From NCBI GenBank assembly GCA_942491975.1, contig CALOCY010000004.1, forward strand, positions 3,060,008-3,124,007: 64,000 nucleotides of DNA, in the 5' to 3' direction. Source of the DNA: CALOCY01 sp942491975. Lineage in GTDB: Bacteria > Bacteroidota > Bacteroidia > Bacteroidales > Prolixibacteraceae. Shown here in pieces: positions 1 to 7,613 of this stretch. The notes below the pieces were generated by a model, which was not told the DNA's origin, ran no database searches, and saw only the letters and a list, made by a program, of their open reading frames with translations. The translations under genes and the position numbers were made by a program. Position 1 is the stretch's first letter. Each line of letters opens with the position of its first letter.

Positions 1-156
1 ATCACGTTGGGCATAACTCGCATAATCGAGGTCTACTGTCAGAACAACAGGCTCAATATTAAATTTAGGCAGGTATTTGGCAAACTTCAACCACCGTTGT
101 ACCCCGGCTCCGCCACTTGGCGGCCAATAGTAGGTGATGATGAGTACTTTTTTCAT
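1..156 (-). CDS. Glycosyltransferase family 4-like protein, N-terminal fragment (cut by window edge)
   Basis: Only the first 52 codons are inside the window; the gene starts at 156 on the minus strand and runs off the left edge. The translated N-terminus (MKKVLIITYYWPPSGGAGVQ) matches that of the next gene at 269-1558, differing at 5 of 52 residues, so the two are tandem paralogs in the same orientation. The YYWPPSGGAG stretch resembles the glycine-rich loop of the N-terminal Rossmann domain of GT-B enzymes. By analogy it should transfer a sugar from a nucleotide donor during surface glycan synthesis; the acceptor cannot be told. It lies 112 bases downstream of its paralog and may be co-transcribed with it. 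Confidence 0.8.
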   Translation of the reverse strand, partial: MKKVLIITYYWPPSGGAGVQRWLKFAKYLPKFNIEPVVLTVDLDYASYAQRD

Positions 157-268
157 ACCTGGGTGTCGGTTGTGTTATAAAATTAGCATTGTATATAGTA
201 CTCAAAGTTAAAAAAGGGATGGCAGATTCCTATTAACGCGGCTTAAAAAAATAGAACGGAAAATTTCT

Positions 269-1558
269 TCATCCTGTTGTCTTGTTTGTAATAATAGTGT
301 TCAGTTGTGTTGTGAGGTTGCGGCGGGAAAATTTATTGAGATTTGGTGACGGGGTATTGCCTTTTTTTTGCAACAGCAGGTGTTTCAGAGAAGAACAAAT
401 TTCTGATGATTTTTCAGGTTCGAAAATCGCTCCCCCATCACATTTTTTTAGAATAGATGCCACATCTCCCTTTTCAGTCCCCACTGCCAATACCGGAATA
501 CCGGTGGCCAGGTATTCAAACAGTTTGCCCGGGATAATACCTTCATTATTTACCACATCAGGGATAACCAATAATAGTATATCCGAGTCAGTCAGATAGC
601 CAATGAGTTTTTTGTGTTCTACATAATCGATTACTTGCAGGTTTTTATCCAATCCGGTTTTTTTAAACTTTTCAATTTGACCGGCACTTATTTTTCCGAC
701 AAACCGAATAAGTAGTTGTTGTTTTATTGATTTTGGCAATTGAACAAGCGCATTAATAAATCCCTGCAAATTGTAGCTGTCGGCTATTGTGCCCCCATAC
801 GTAATCACATATTTATCTGTAGTTGTTTTCGGAGCAGGTACAATGTCGCTTTCATCAAAACCACTGTAAATGACCGCTATTTTATTTTCAATCTCCGGAC
901 AATAACCTGTAAATAGTTTTTTAAACCCCTGGCTTACGGTAATAATCTGATCAGCATTTTTCAACACCCTTCGCTCCATATTTTTATTGATCCTTCGGGC
1001 CAGTGGTGTTTGCAATAGCAGGCTATTGTAGTAGATCTCCGTCCACGGATCACACAAGTCGGCAATCCATCGTATCCCCAACTGTTTTTTTAGTTTTAAT
1101 CCAATTAGTTGGGTGGAATGGGGAGGACTGGTGGTGATAACCGTATCAATCTGATAAGTTCTGATCAGCTTCTTGGCTTTTCGTATGGCATACTTATTCC
1201 ACCTTTTGCGTGGATCGGGCAAAAAGAAGTTTCCCCGGATAAAGCGGCTTATCTTTTGGAGCAGGGAGGGGTTCGATTCGTTGGCAAACCCTCCGTAAGG
1301 AATCTCTTTTGACCGGGTAATTTTTTTGTAAAGGTCATACACCTCAACGCTTTTTGTCCTGAAAACCTTGCAGTCAGATGCCACCTCACCAAAGAGGCTC
1401 TCATCATATTGAGCGTAGCTCGCATAGTCGGGGTCTACTGTTAGAATAACAGGCTCAACATTAAATTCAGGTAGGTATTTGGCAAACTTCAACCAGCGTT
1501 GTACCCCGGCACCACCGCTTGGTGGCCAATAATAAGTGATGATGAGTACTTTTTTCAT
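269..1558 (-). CDS. Glycosyltransferase, GT4-like (GT-B fold)
   Basis: A 429-residue cytoplasmic protein with the two-domain layout of GT-B glycosyltransferases. The N-terminal half begins with YYWPPSGGAG, and the C-terminal half carries VITYGGTIADSYNLQGFI, SDILLLVIPD and GIIPGKLFEYLATGIPVLAV, the last being the usual donor-binding E-x7-E-like region of GT4 enzymes. It should transfer a sugar from a nucleotide or dolichol-type donor to a glycan or lipid acceptor; donor and acceptor are unknown. A close paralog starts immediately downstream at 156. The 296-base gap upstream (1559-1854) separates it from a divergent GH32-type gene, and I see no other gene there. Confidence 0.85.
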   Translation of the reverse strand: MKKVLIITYYWPPSGGAGVQRWLKFAKYLPEFNVEPVILTVDPDYASYAQYDESLFGEVASDCKVFRTKSVEVYDLYKKITRSKEIPYGGFANESNPSLLQKISRFIRGNFFLPDPRKRWNKYAIRKAKKLIRTYQIDTVITTSPPHSTQLIGLKLKKQLGIRWIADLCDPWTEIYYNSLLLQTPLARRINKNMERRVLKNADQIITVSQGFKKLFTGYCPEIENKIAVIYSGFDESDIVPAPKTTTDKYVITYGGTIADSYNLQGFINALVQLPKSIKQQLLIRFVGKISAGQIEKFKKTGLDKNLQVIDYVEHKKLIGYLTDSDILLLVIPDVVNNEGIIPGKLFEYLATGIPVLAVGTEKGDVASILKKCDGGAIFEPEKSSEICSSLKHLLLQKKGNTPSPNLNKFSRRNLTTQLNTIITNKTTG

Positions 1559-1854
1559 GCCCGGTTATCCGGTGGTTTTGTAAAAATGACAAGTGTAATT
1601 CTGATTCATCAAAATTAACAAAAATCTTAAGAAAGCATGTGGATCAGGATTCTTCAGATTATCGTATTTTATATGATCATCAGCTTTTACAAACCGGGAG
1701 GAATGCTTATTTTTGTTATATCAATTAAGTTTCAAGGCACTTATTCCATTTTTTATCGTATAATAAGGATGTTAAATTCATTGGTTTACATGAATTACAA
1801 CATTTTTTGAATTGTAATTGGCATTAAAATCATCAATCCAAATATTCTGCATAA

Positions 1855-3294
1855 ATGAGAAAATTATTGTTTGTATCGTTGTTCCTTATAACCATTAATG
1901 CTTTTGCTGTTAAACCGGAACAAAAATTTAATGAGAAATACCGTCCGCAGTTTCATTTTACTGCTCCCCAAAATTGGATCAATAACCCTTGCGGGCTTGT
2001 GAAAACCGGAGATCTGTATCATCTTTATTTTCAGCATAACCCAAGCGGGAATAACTGTTCAAACATCCATTGGGGACATGCCGTGAGCAAAGACCTCGTG
2101 CATTGGGAGTTGATGCCTGTGGTCCTTTCGCCTGCAAAGGAAGGGGAAGATAAAAACGGAAATCCCTGGCCGGGAACGGTAATGAAAGATATCAATAAGC
2201 AATTTTCTGATGGGAATGCACTGCTTGCACTGTATACCCGTTATGGTGAAGGACAGTTTTTGGCGATCAGTAATGATGATGGAAAAACATGGCGTGAATT
2301 TGAGGGCAACCCGGTAATGCCTGTTGTAAAGAAAGAGGACAGGCATGATCCCAGGGTATTCTGGCATGCCCAAACCAGCAAATGGGTAATGGTTATTTAC
2401 CGTGAGCCGAATGGAAATGATGCTGAAAAGGGATTCTCCATATACAACTCTGACGATCTGAAGGAGTGGGCATTTAAAAGTCATATCCCCGGATTTTATG
2501 AAAGCCCCGATCTGTTTGAGTTACCGGTAAACAATCGGCAGAATGATACCCGTTGGGTGCTGTTGGGTGCTGACGGGTCGTATAAAATTGGCGATTTCGA
2601 TGGTGAAAAATTTACGCCCGAGACACCCTTTATTCAATCTGATTATGGCAAGAACTATTATGCCGGATCTACCTGGAAATTTGTTGAGGATGATGAGCGA
2701 AGAGTTATTCAGATTGCATGGATGCGCAGTGCCGAATATCCCGAAATGCCATTTAGCGGGCAATTGACTTTTCCTGTTGAACTTTCCCTTGAGCGTTTTA
2801 CCGAAGGAATCCGTTTGGTGAAAAAACCTGTAAAGCAGATTGAATTACTTCACAATAAAGGGTTTGACTGGGAAGATAAGCAGATCTATCCGGGGGTAAA
2901 TCAAAATATTGTAAAAAAGGTTGATGGTGATTGCCTGCATATAAAAGGTGTTTTTGACCTGAAAACATGTGATAACTTTGGGTTTTTGCTACGAAAAGGC
3001 AAAAAGGAAACCGGACTTGAACTCTATTATTCTGTAAAGAAAGGAGTTTTGTTTGTAATGGGGCAAAATGCACCGTTGAAAGCACGTGATGGAAAAATAA
3101 GCTTGGAAATTCTTGTTGACCGTACATCGGTTGAGGTATTTGCGAATGATGGTCAGTGTGTGTTGAGTTCATGTTATACATCAGATCCGGAAAATGATAA
3201 GATACAACTCTTTACAATTGGAGGAGAGATTGTAGTTGATAACCTTGAAGTATACACGCTAAAATCGATGTATGAGCCTGAAGATGAAAAATAG
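1855..3294 (+). CDS. Secreted GH32-family protein (fructanase/levanase-like) with Asn at the nucleophile position
   Basis: A 479-residue protein with an N-terminal signal peptide (residues 1-18), then a five-bladed-propeller GH32 domain and a C-terminal beta-sandwich ending near residue 470. GH32 enzymes hydrolyse beta-fructosides such as sucrose, levan and inulin. The hallmark WMNDPNG motif reads W41-I-N-N44-P-C-G47 here, so the Asp nucleophile is Asn (codon AAC) and the following Asn is Cys. The transition-state Asp (H164-D165-P166) and the acid/base Glu (Y-E216-S-P-D) are kept, as are FQHNP and WGHAVSKDLVHW. The fold assignment is secure, but ordinary hydrolysis by the retaining mechanism is doubtful. 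It may be a fructan-binding pseudoenzyme or have altered activity. No SusC/SusD pair lies nearby. Confidence 0.85.
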   Translation: MRKLLFVSLFLITINAFAVKPEQKFNEKYRPQFHFTAPQNWINNPCGLVKTGDLYHLYFQHNPSGNNCSNIHWGHAVSKDLVHWELMPVVLSPAKEGEDKNGNPWPGTVMKDINKQFSDGNALLALYTRYGEGQFLAISNDDGKTWREFEGNPVMPVVKKEDRHDPRVFWHAQTSKWVMVIYREPNGNDAEKGFSIYNSDDLKEWAFKSHIPGFYESPDLFELPVNNRQNDTRWVLLGADGSYKIGDFDGEKFTPETPFIQSDYGKNYYAGSTWKFVEDDERRVIQIAWMRSAEYPEMPFSGQLTFPVELSLERFTEGIRLVKKPVKQIELLHNKGFDWEDKQIYPGVNQNIVKKVDGDCLHIKGVFDLKTCDNFGFLLRKGKKETGLELYYSVKKGVLFVMGQNAPLKARDGKISLEILVDRTSVEVFANDGQCVLSSCYTSDPENDKIQLFTIGGEIVVDNLEVYTLKSMYEPEDEK

Positions 3295-3454
3295 GTGTTC
3301 CCGGTGATGTTTATCATACTTGATTGCTGCTTTAGCCAAAAACTGATAAAAGTTATACCTGTTAACTATTTTTTGATGTAATTTGCCTGAAAAACAGAGG
3401 GGACCTATAATTCTCATTATGAGTTATGTCAGATTATTAAAATATTCTTAACTG

Positions 3455-4483
3455 ATGAAAGCAATTGTAAAAAGCAGGCCTGAAAAAGGGCTTTGGATGG
3501 AAGACGTTCCGGAACCTAAGGTTGGAGTAAATGATGTACTGATAAAAGTTACAAAATCGGCTATATGCGGGACAGATCTACACATCTACAAGTGGGACGA
3601 ATGGGCACAAAAAACCATAAAAACGCCCATGACCATTGGGCATGAATATGTGGGTGTTGTTGCCGAAATCGGAGATGAAGTAACCAGTGTAAAGATTGGT
3701 GAACGTGTTACTGCAGAAGGGCATATTGCCTGTGGCCATTGCCGTAACTGTCGCAGAGGGCGTATGCATATTTGCGACCATACCGTTGGTATTGGTGTAA
3801 ACCGTGATGGAGGATTTGCCGAATATGTATCGGTTCCGGCAACCAATGTGATGAAGATTGACAAACGCATTCCGGATGAGATTGTTTCAATTATGGATCC
3901 GTTGGGTAATGCAGCACATACGGCACTGTCGTTTCCATTAATTGGTGAAGATGTATTGATTACCGGGGCAGGTGGCCCTATTGGATGTATGGCTGTAGCC
4001 ATATGTAAGTTTGTTGGTGCCCGTTATGTAGTGGGTAGCGACCTCAGCAAATATCGCCGACATCTGGCGCGTAGAATGGGAGCAACAAAGGTCATTGATC
4101 CTGTAAATGATAGTATTGCTGATGCTATGAAACGCATGCAGATGGTAGGGGGATTTGATGTAGGGCTGGAGGTTTCAGGATCACCAGCTGCATTTAATGA
4201 TATGCTTGATCATATGTACAATGGGGGGAAAATATCGTTGTTGGGCATTTTGCCATCAACTACACAAATCAATTGGGATAAAGTTATTTTTAAGGGATTG
4301 ACTCTTAAAGGGATATATGGCCGTGAGATGTACGAAACATGGTATCATATGGAGCAAATGCTGCTTTCCGGCCTGGATGTAAGCCCTGTAATTACCCATC
4401 GCTTTGATGCCGGGGATTTTCAAAAAGGATTTGATGTAATGGAAGAGGGAAATTGTGGCAAAGTGATTTTGAATTGGGATTAA
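3455..4483 (+). CDS. tdh: L-threonine 3-dehydrogenase
   Basis: A 342-residue zinc-dependent medium-chain dehydrogenase, almost exactly the length of E. coli Tdh (341). It oxidises L-threonine to 2-amino-3-ketobutyrate with NAD+ in the cytoplasm. The catalytic zinc site is visible as C38-G-T-D and G62-H63-E64, and the structural zinc is bound by C93, C96, C99 and C107, the same spacing as in the E. coli enzyme. The Rossmann nucleotide-binding stretch is ITGAGGPIGCMAV near residue 170. The usual partner kbl (2-amino-3-ketobutyrate CoA ligase) is not adjacent. A rho-independent terminator follows directly, so the gene is probably monocistronic. Confidence 0.95.
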   Translation: MKAIVKSRPEKGLWMEDVPEPKVGVNDVLIKVTKSAICGTDLHIYKWDEWAQKTIKTPMTIGHEYVGVVAEIGDEVTSVKIGERVTAEGHIACGHCRNCRRGRMHICDHTVGIGVNRDGGFAEYVSVPATNVMKIDKRIPDEIVSIMDPLGNAAHTALSFPLIGEDVLITGAGGPIGCMAVAICKFVGARYVVGSDLSKYRRHLARRMGATKVIDPVNDSIADAMKRMQMVGGFDVGLEVSGSPAAFNDMLDHMYNGGKISLLGILPSTTQINWDKVIFKGLTLKGIYGREMYETWYHMEQMLLSGLDVSPVITHRFDAGDFQKGFDVMEEGNCGKVILNWD

Positions 4484-4511
4484 CATTAATGGTTTTTATG
4501 ATAGATTTTGG

Positions 4512-4535
4512 GGCCTGCATTTGCAGGTCTTTTTG
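4512..4535 (+). terminator. Rho-independent terminator of tdh
   Basis: A stem cctgca (4514-4519) and tgcagg (4522-4527), extended by a G-T pair, is followed by a T-rich run. It sits 28 bases after the tdh stop codon on the same strand. Confidence 0.8.
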
Positions 4536-4550
4536 TTTATTCGTTTGCAC

Positions 4551-4579
4551 AAAAAAAGCCTGTCGTATTGTAACAGGCC
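4551..4579 (-). terminator. Rho-independent terminator of frr
   Basis: A stem gcctgt (4558-4563) and acaggc (4573-4578), read on the minus strand, is followed by seven T residues. It lies just beyond the frr stop codon. Confidence 0.8.
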
Positions 4580-4605
4580 ATATCAAATAGATTATTAATA
4601 GTCAT

Positions 4606-5169
4606 CTAAACGGTCATAATCTCTTTCTCTTTCTCTTTTAACATTTCATCTACTTTCTTTCCGTATTCGTTGGTAAGTTCCTGAACTTCATGCTCAGCAT
4701 CTTTTTCAAGGTCTTCGGAAAGCCCTTCTTTCAATAATTTTTTCAGGTTATCGTTGGCATCTTTTCGAATCGAACGGATGCTGATTTTTGCATTTTCCCC
4801 CTCTTTGCCTACCTGTTTGGCCAGGTCACGGCGTCGCTCTTCGGTAAGCGGGGGAATATTAATACGAATAATCTCTCCGTTATTGTCAGGGTTAAATCCC
4901 AGGTTAGAATTGATAATGGCTCTTTCAATATCTGTAATTAATGTTTTTTCCCAAGGCTGAATGGCAATAGTTTTTGCATCAGGTGTTGATACATTTGATA
5001 CCTGGTTCAGAGGTGTCATATTTCCATAATAATCAATCATAACACCGTCCAGCATGCGCGGATTTGCTTTTCCTGCACGAATATGTATCAACTCATTGTC
5101 AAGGTGGTTAATGGTCGACTCCATTTTTTCTTTGGCGTGATCAATAATAAAACTTACTTCTTCATTCAT
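4606..5169 (-). CDS. frr: Ribosome recycling factor
   Basis: A 187-residue protein of the length typical for RRF (about 185). With EF-G it splits the post-termination ribosome into subunits. The sequence shows the long-helix domain I at both ends and the compact domain II in the middle; IRAGKANPRMLDGVMIDYYG and IPPLTEERRRDLAKQVGKEG are highly characteristic. The gene follows pyrH after 87 bases on the same strand, the standard pyrH-frr pairing, and a terminator follows it. Confidence 0.97.
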   Translation of the reverse strand: MNEEVSFIIDHAKEKMESTINHLDNELIHIRAGKANPRMLDGVMIDYYGNMTPLNQVSNVSTPDAKTIAIQPWEKTLITDIERAIINSNLGFNPDNNGEIIRINIPPLTEERRRDLAKQVGKEGENAKISIRSIRKDANDNLKKLLKEGLSEDLEKDAEHEVQELTNEYGKKVDEMLKEKEKEIMTV

Positions 5170-5256
5170 AACATTATCAATTTCGGGATTTCTGATTTAA
5201 ACAAATTTAGGAAAATTTAAGTAATATCAAAATTCACGATGCCCTGTTTTTGTCAA

Positions 5257-5970
5257 TTAACCATGATAAACAATGGTCCCAATCTTTTCTCCCTGTACCA
5301 CTTTCAAAAGATTTCCCGGGGTATCCATATCAAAAACAATCACAGGGAGATTGTTCTCTTTGCACATTGTCATCGCCGTCAAATCCATTACTTTCAGGTT
5401 GCGATTGTATACCTCATCAAAAGTGATTTCATCAAATCTCTTTGCAGTAAGATCTTTCTCGGGATCAGCAGTATATACTCCCGCTACCCTGGTGCCTTTG
5501 AGCATTACATCGGCCTTAATCTCAATTCCCCGAAGTGATGAGCCGGTATCGGTGGTAAAATAGGGATTTCCTGTCCCGGCACTAAAAATAACCACGTTGC
5601 CTTTTTCCAACGCCTCTATTGCTTTAGGTTGAGTATACAGTTCTCCTACCGGTTCCATTCTAATGGCTGTTAGTACCTCTGTTTTTATACCTTTGTTTTC
5701 GAGCACTGAACTTAAAGCAAGGCTATTGATTACGGTGGCCAGCATGCCCATCTGGTCTCCTTTGTAGCGATCAAATCCTTCGGAAGCCCCGGCAAGACCC
5801 CTGAATATATTTCCTCCTCCAATAACAATTCCAACCTGTACACCTAATGCTGCAATTTCTTTGACCTGTTCGGCATAATTATTTAAGCGTTGTGGGTCAA
5901 TCCCGTATTGTCGGGTGCCCATCAGTGATTCACCACTGAGTTTTAGCAAAATGCGTTTGTATTTTATCAT
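5257..5970 (-). CDS. pyrH: UMP kinase
   Basis: A 237-residue hexameric-type bacterial UMP kinase of the amino acid kinase fold, phosphorylating UMP to UDP in pyrimidine nucleotide synthesis. The N-terminal KRILLKLSGESLMG, the GGGNIFRG loop and the FSAGTGNPYFTTDT nucleotide-binding stretch are diagnostic. It is the first gene of a pyrH-frr unit. A TACTTTTG box about 27 bases before the ATG on the minus strand could be its own -7 element, although no clear -33 is visible. A separate small RNA candidate lies 100-250 bases upstream. Confidence 0.97.
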   Translation of the reverse strand: MIKYKRILLKLSGESLMGTRQYGIDPQRLNNYAEQVKEIAALGVQVGIVIGGGNIFRGLAGASEGFDRYKGDQMGMLATVINSLALSSVLENKGIKTEVLTAIRMEPVGELYTQPKAIEALEKGNVVIFSAGTGNPYFTTDTGSSLRGIEIKADVMLKGTRVAGVYTADPEKDLTAKRFDEITFDEVYNRNLKVMDLTAMTMCKENNLPVIVFDMDTPGNLLKVVQGEKIGTIVYHG

Positions 5971-6067
5971 ATGTAATTTCTTTTTAACAAAAGTAACGAA
6001 AAAAGCAGATTATCCGGTTAAATAAGTATATCATCTTAACTGGATACTAACAGGGAAGTTTGCTCTT

Positions 6068-6221
6068 TTAAAAGAAAAAGCCGGTTGCGAAGTTCAACAC
6101 ACAGAAAAATAAAATAAGGAGTAGATGTACCTTAAATTAATAGAAAATATAGTTCGACAACCGGCAGCGCCCTTTGTGCGTGTATAGTCTTACTATAGGG
6201 CAGAAAAGCAAGACTATCGTC
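6068..6221 (-). ncRNA. Candidate small structured RNA, family unknown
   Basis: On the minus strand a Bacteroidota-type promoter (6228-6258) is followed by a stem-loop formed by 6210-6217 and 6184-6191 (8 perfect pairs). A second long-range stem joins 6153-6165 with 6080-6091 (gccggttg/caaccggc plus cgaa/ttcg with one bulge). The second stem is directly followed by a T-rich tract reading ctttttctttt. A start near 6221 and an end near 6068 would give an RNA of about 150 nucleotides. There is no open reading frame of note. It could be an independent regulatory RNA, a 6S-like RNA, or an attenuated leader of pyrH, which begins 100 bases further on. The assignment rests only on visible promoter, pairing and tail. 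Confidence 0.45.
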
Positions 6222-6227
6222 TAAAGG

Positions 6228-6258
6228 TAAAGATAAGTAAAAAAATCGTATTTACAAA
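6228..6258 (-). promoter_or_regulatory. Promoter upstream of the small RNA candidate
   Basis: Read on the minus strand, TTTG (6255-6258) and TATCTTTA (6228-6235) are 19 bases apart, close to the Bacteroidota consensus TTTG-N18-21-TAnnTTTG. The start of transcription would fall near 6221. Confidence 0.5.
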
Positions 6259-6512
6259 GAGCAATATATCGAGAACTGATATGTTTTTTGAGGGTTTTAA
6301 TGAATGGGTAAAATATTTGCACAAATAAACTAATCATTATGAAGAGAATCGGTTTTTCTAACCGGGATCGCCCTATTTGTTGTTGAGTTATGCCAAAGGG
6401 TTGGAAATCAAGATGCTTTAAAGTTGCGAAAAATAAGGTCAATAAGGTCGTTTCCCCGGAACGATACCTTTTCTACCAAGGTTGCTTTTACGAAATAAGG
6501 TTTTAAAAAAAC

Positions 6513-6667
6513 ACAATCAAGATTAATCCCAAAGGGGTTAAATTTTAATAACATCCAATGTAATTGGATGAAAAAGATTGATTGTCAGGCATCAACCCCG
6601 CAGTGGGTTGAATAATCAATACAAATTAGTGACAAATACAGATTTAACCCTTGGTTCACATGGGTTA
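6513..6667. repeat. Cluster of REP-like palindromes
   Basis: Four short inverted repeats lie within 155 bases. Hairpins at 6524-6540 and 6552-6570 are enclosed by an outer stem acaatcaa (6513-6520) with ttgattgt (6578-6585). Two more hairpins follow: caaccc/gggttg (6593-6610) and taaccc/gggtta (6645-6667). Nested hairpins with CCC/GGG cores resemble REP/BIME-type intergenic repeats mobilised by IS200-like (RAYT) transposases, but no transposase gene lies in the window. Confidence 0.5.
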
Positions 6668-6707
6668 TCAACTACCACTTTATTTGTTTATCAAGCAGTA
6701 ATTACTC

Positions 6708-7457
6708 TTATTTATTGTCCAGCCTTCCAAATACCCGTTTCAGGAGGGAAGTGACACGGGCAGCCGGATTTTCACGTATTTTTTTCTCTTCGAGGGCTAC
6801 TTTTGAGAACACCCCGTTCAGTGCTTTACGGGTTACATAGGTGTCCAGCCGGGTTTCCACGGGCTTCATATTGGCCAGCTCTCCGATAGTGCTTCGGGCT
6901 ACCCTATTGTAATTGGTGCTGAGTGTGTGCCATGAGTCATTGGTTGAGTAATTGCCTACAAGTTTTTTATCCAACGATGCTGTTACTTTAGGTTTAAATT
7001 TTGCTTCAAGTTGCGTGTATGTTTTAGTATGCAGGTAATCGGTTGCAGCTGTTTTTGGACCATATAGTATATTCATGGCGTCACCAATAGTCATGGATGT
7101 GATGGCCGAAATAAATATGGGCACAGCCTCTTTTGCAGCATCCTCGGCCGCCCGGTTAAGGCGTAATACAACTTCATCCACCATCTTTTTCCCTCCGGGA
7201 ATTTTTTGGATATGTTTCGCAATCTCCTGTGCTTCGGGAGGCAGCAATATTTTTACAGCCTGGTCTTTCAAAAAACCGTCAGGCCTGGAGAGTATACCCA
7301 CTGCATTTTGACTTCCGATCCGTAATGCCTCTTTTAATCCTGATGCAACTTCAACTTCCGGATTTTCCGGGGTAACAGACAATTGGTTAACAACTGTTTG
7401 TAGTTCGGCACAACTGATTAAAGACAGGATAAAAATGAGCGATAATAGTTTTTTCAT
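6708..7457 (-). CDS. DUF4197 domain lipoprotein
   Basis: A 249-residue protein starting with a lipoprotein signal peptide whose lipobox is LISC (Cys16), so it is probably anchored in the cell envelope. Residues 35-245 match the DUF4197 family as I remember it: GLKEALRIGSQNAVGILS, KILLPPEA, MTIGDAMNILYG and the TYTQLEAKFKPKV stretch. The biochemical function is unknown. It is transcribed alone; the downstream neighbour on this strand is the gene-free stretch before pyrH. Confidence 0.8.
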   Translation of the reverse strand: MKKLLSLIFILSLISCAELQTVVNQLSVTPENPEVEVASGLKEALRIGSQNAVGILSRPDGFLKDQAVKILLPPEAQEIAKHIQKIPGGKKMVDEVVLRLNRAAEDAAKEAVPIFISAITSMTIGDAMNILYGPKTAATDYLHTKTYTQLEAKFKPKVTASLDKKLVGNYSTNDSWHTLSTNYNRVARSTIGELANMKPVETRLDTYVTRKALNGVFSKVALEEKKIRENPAARVTSLLKRVFGRLDNK

Positions 7458-7554
7458 CGATTTAAATTTTAGGAAATAACTCAGAGAAATAATAGTAACT
7501 GTTTAATGGTTTAACGTGAAGGGCTATTGTTTTGTTATAGTTGTTTAAATAGAT

Positions 7555-7592
7555 AAAAAAAGATGCCATCCTTTTTTTAAGATGGCATCTTT
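7555..7592 (-). terminator. Rho-independent terminator of the aminotransferase gene
   Basis: A perfect 12-base stem joins 7559-7570 (aaagatgccatc) and 7581-7592. On the minus strand it is followed by a T run. It lies just past the stop codon at 7614. Confidence 0.85.
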
Positions 7593-7613
7593 GCATTTAT
7601 CGGAATATCAATA

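Larger units (their letters stand above)
5971..6707. other. Gene-free 737-base stretch with small RNA candidate and palindromes
   Basis: I see no convincing protein-coding gene here. The left third holds a promoter-equipped structured transcript candidate (6068-6221, minus strand), and the right part (6513-6667) holds a group of REP-like hairpins. Both are listed separately. The remaining 6260-6510 stretch is AT-rich and shows nothing I recognise. Confidence 0.6.

Noticed and set aside
2059..3181. Several minus-strand open frames of 80-141 codons inside the GH32 gene
   Set aside because: They are antisense to a well-supported coding region, have atypical composition and match no family.
6068..6221. 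Assignment of the small RNA candidate to tmRNA, SRP RNA or RNase P RNA
   Set aside because: None of the conserved cores of these RNAs is present; a 6S-like identity could not be supported either because the 5' hairpin lies outside the closing stem.
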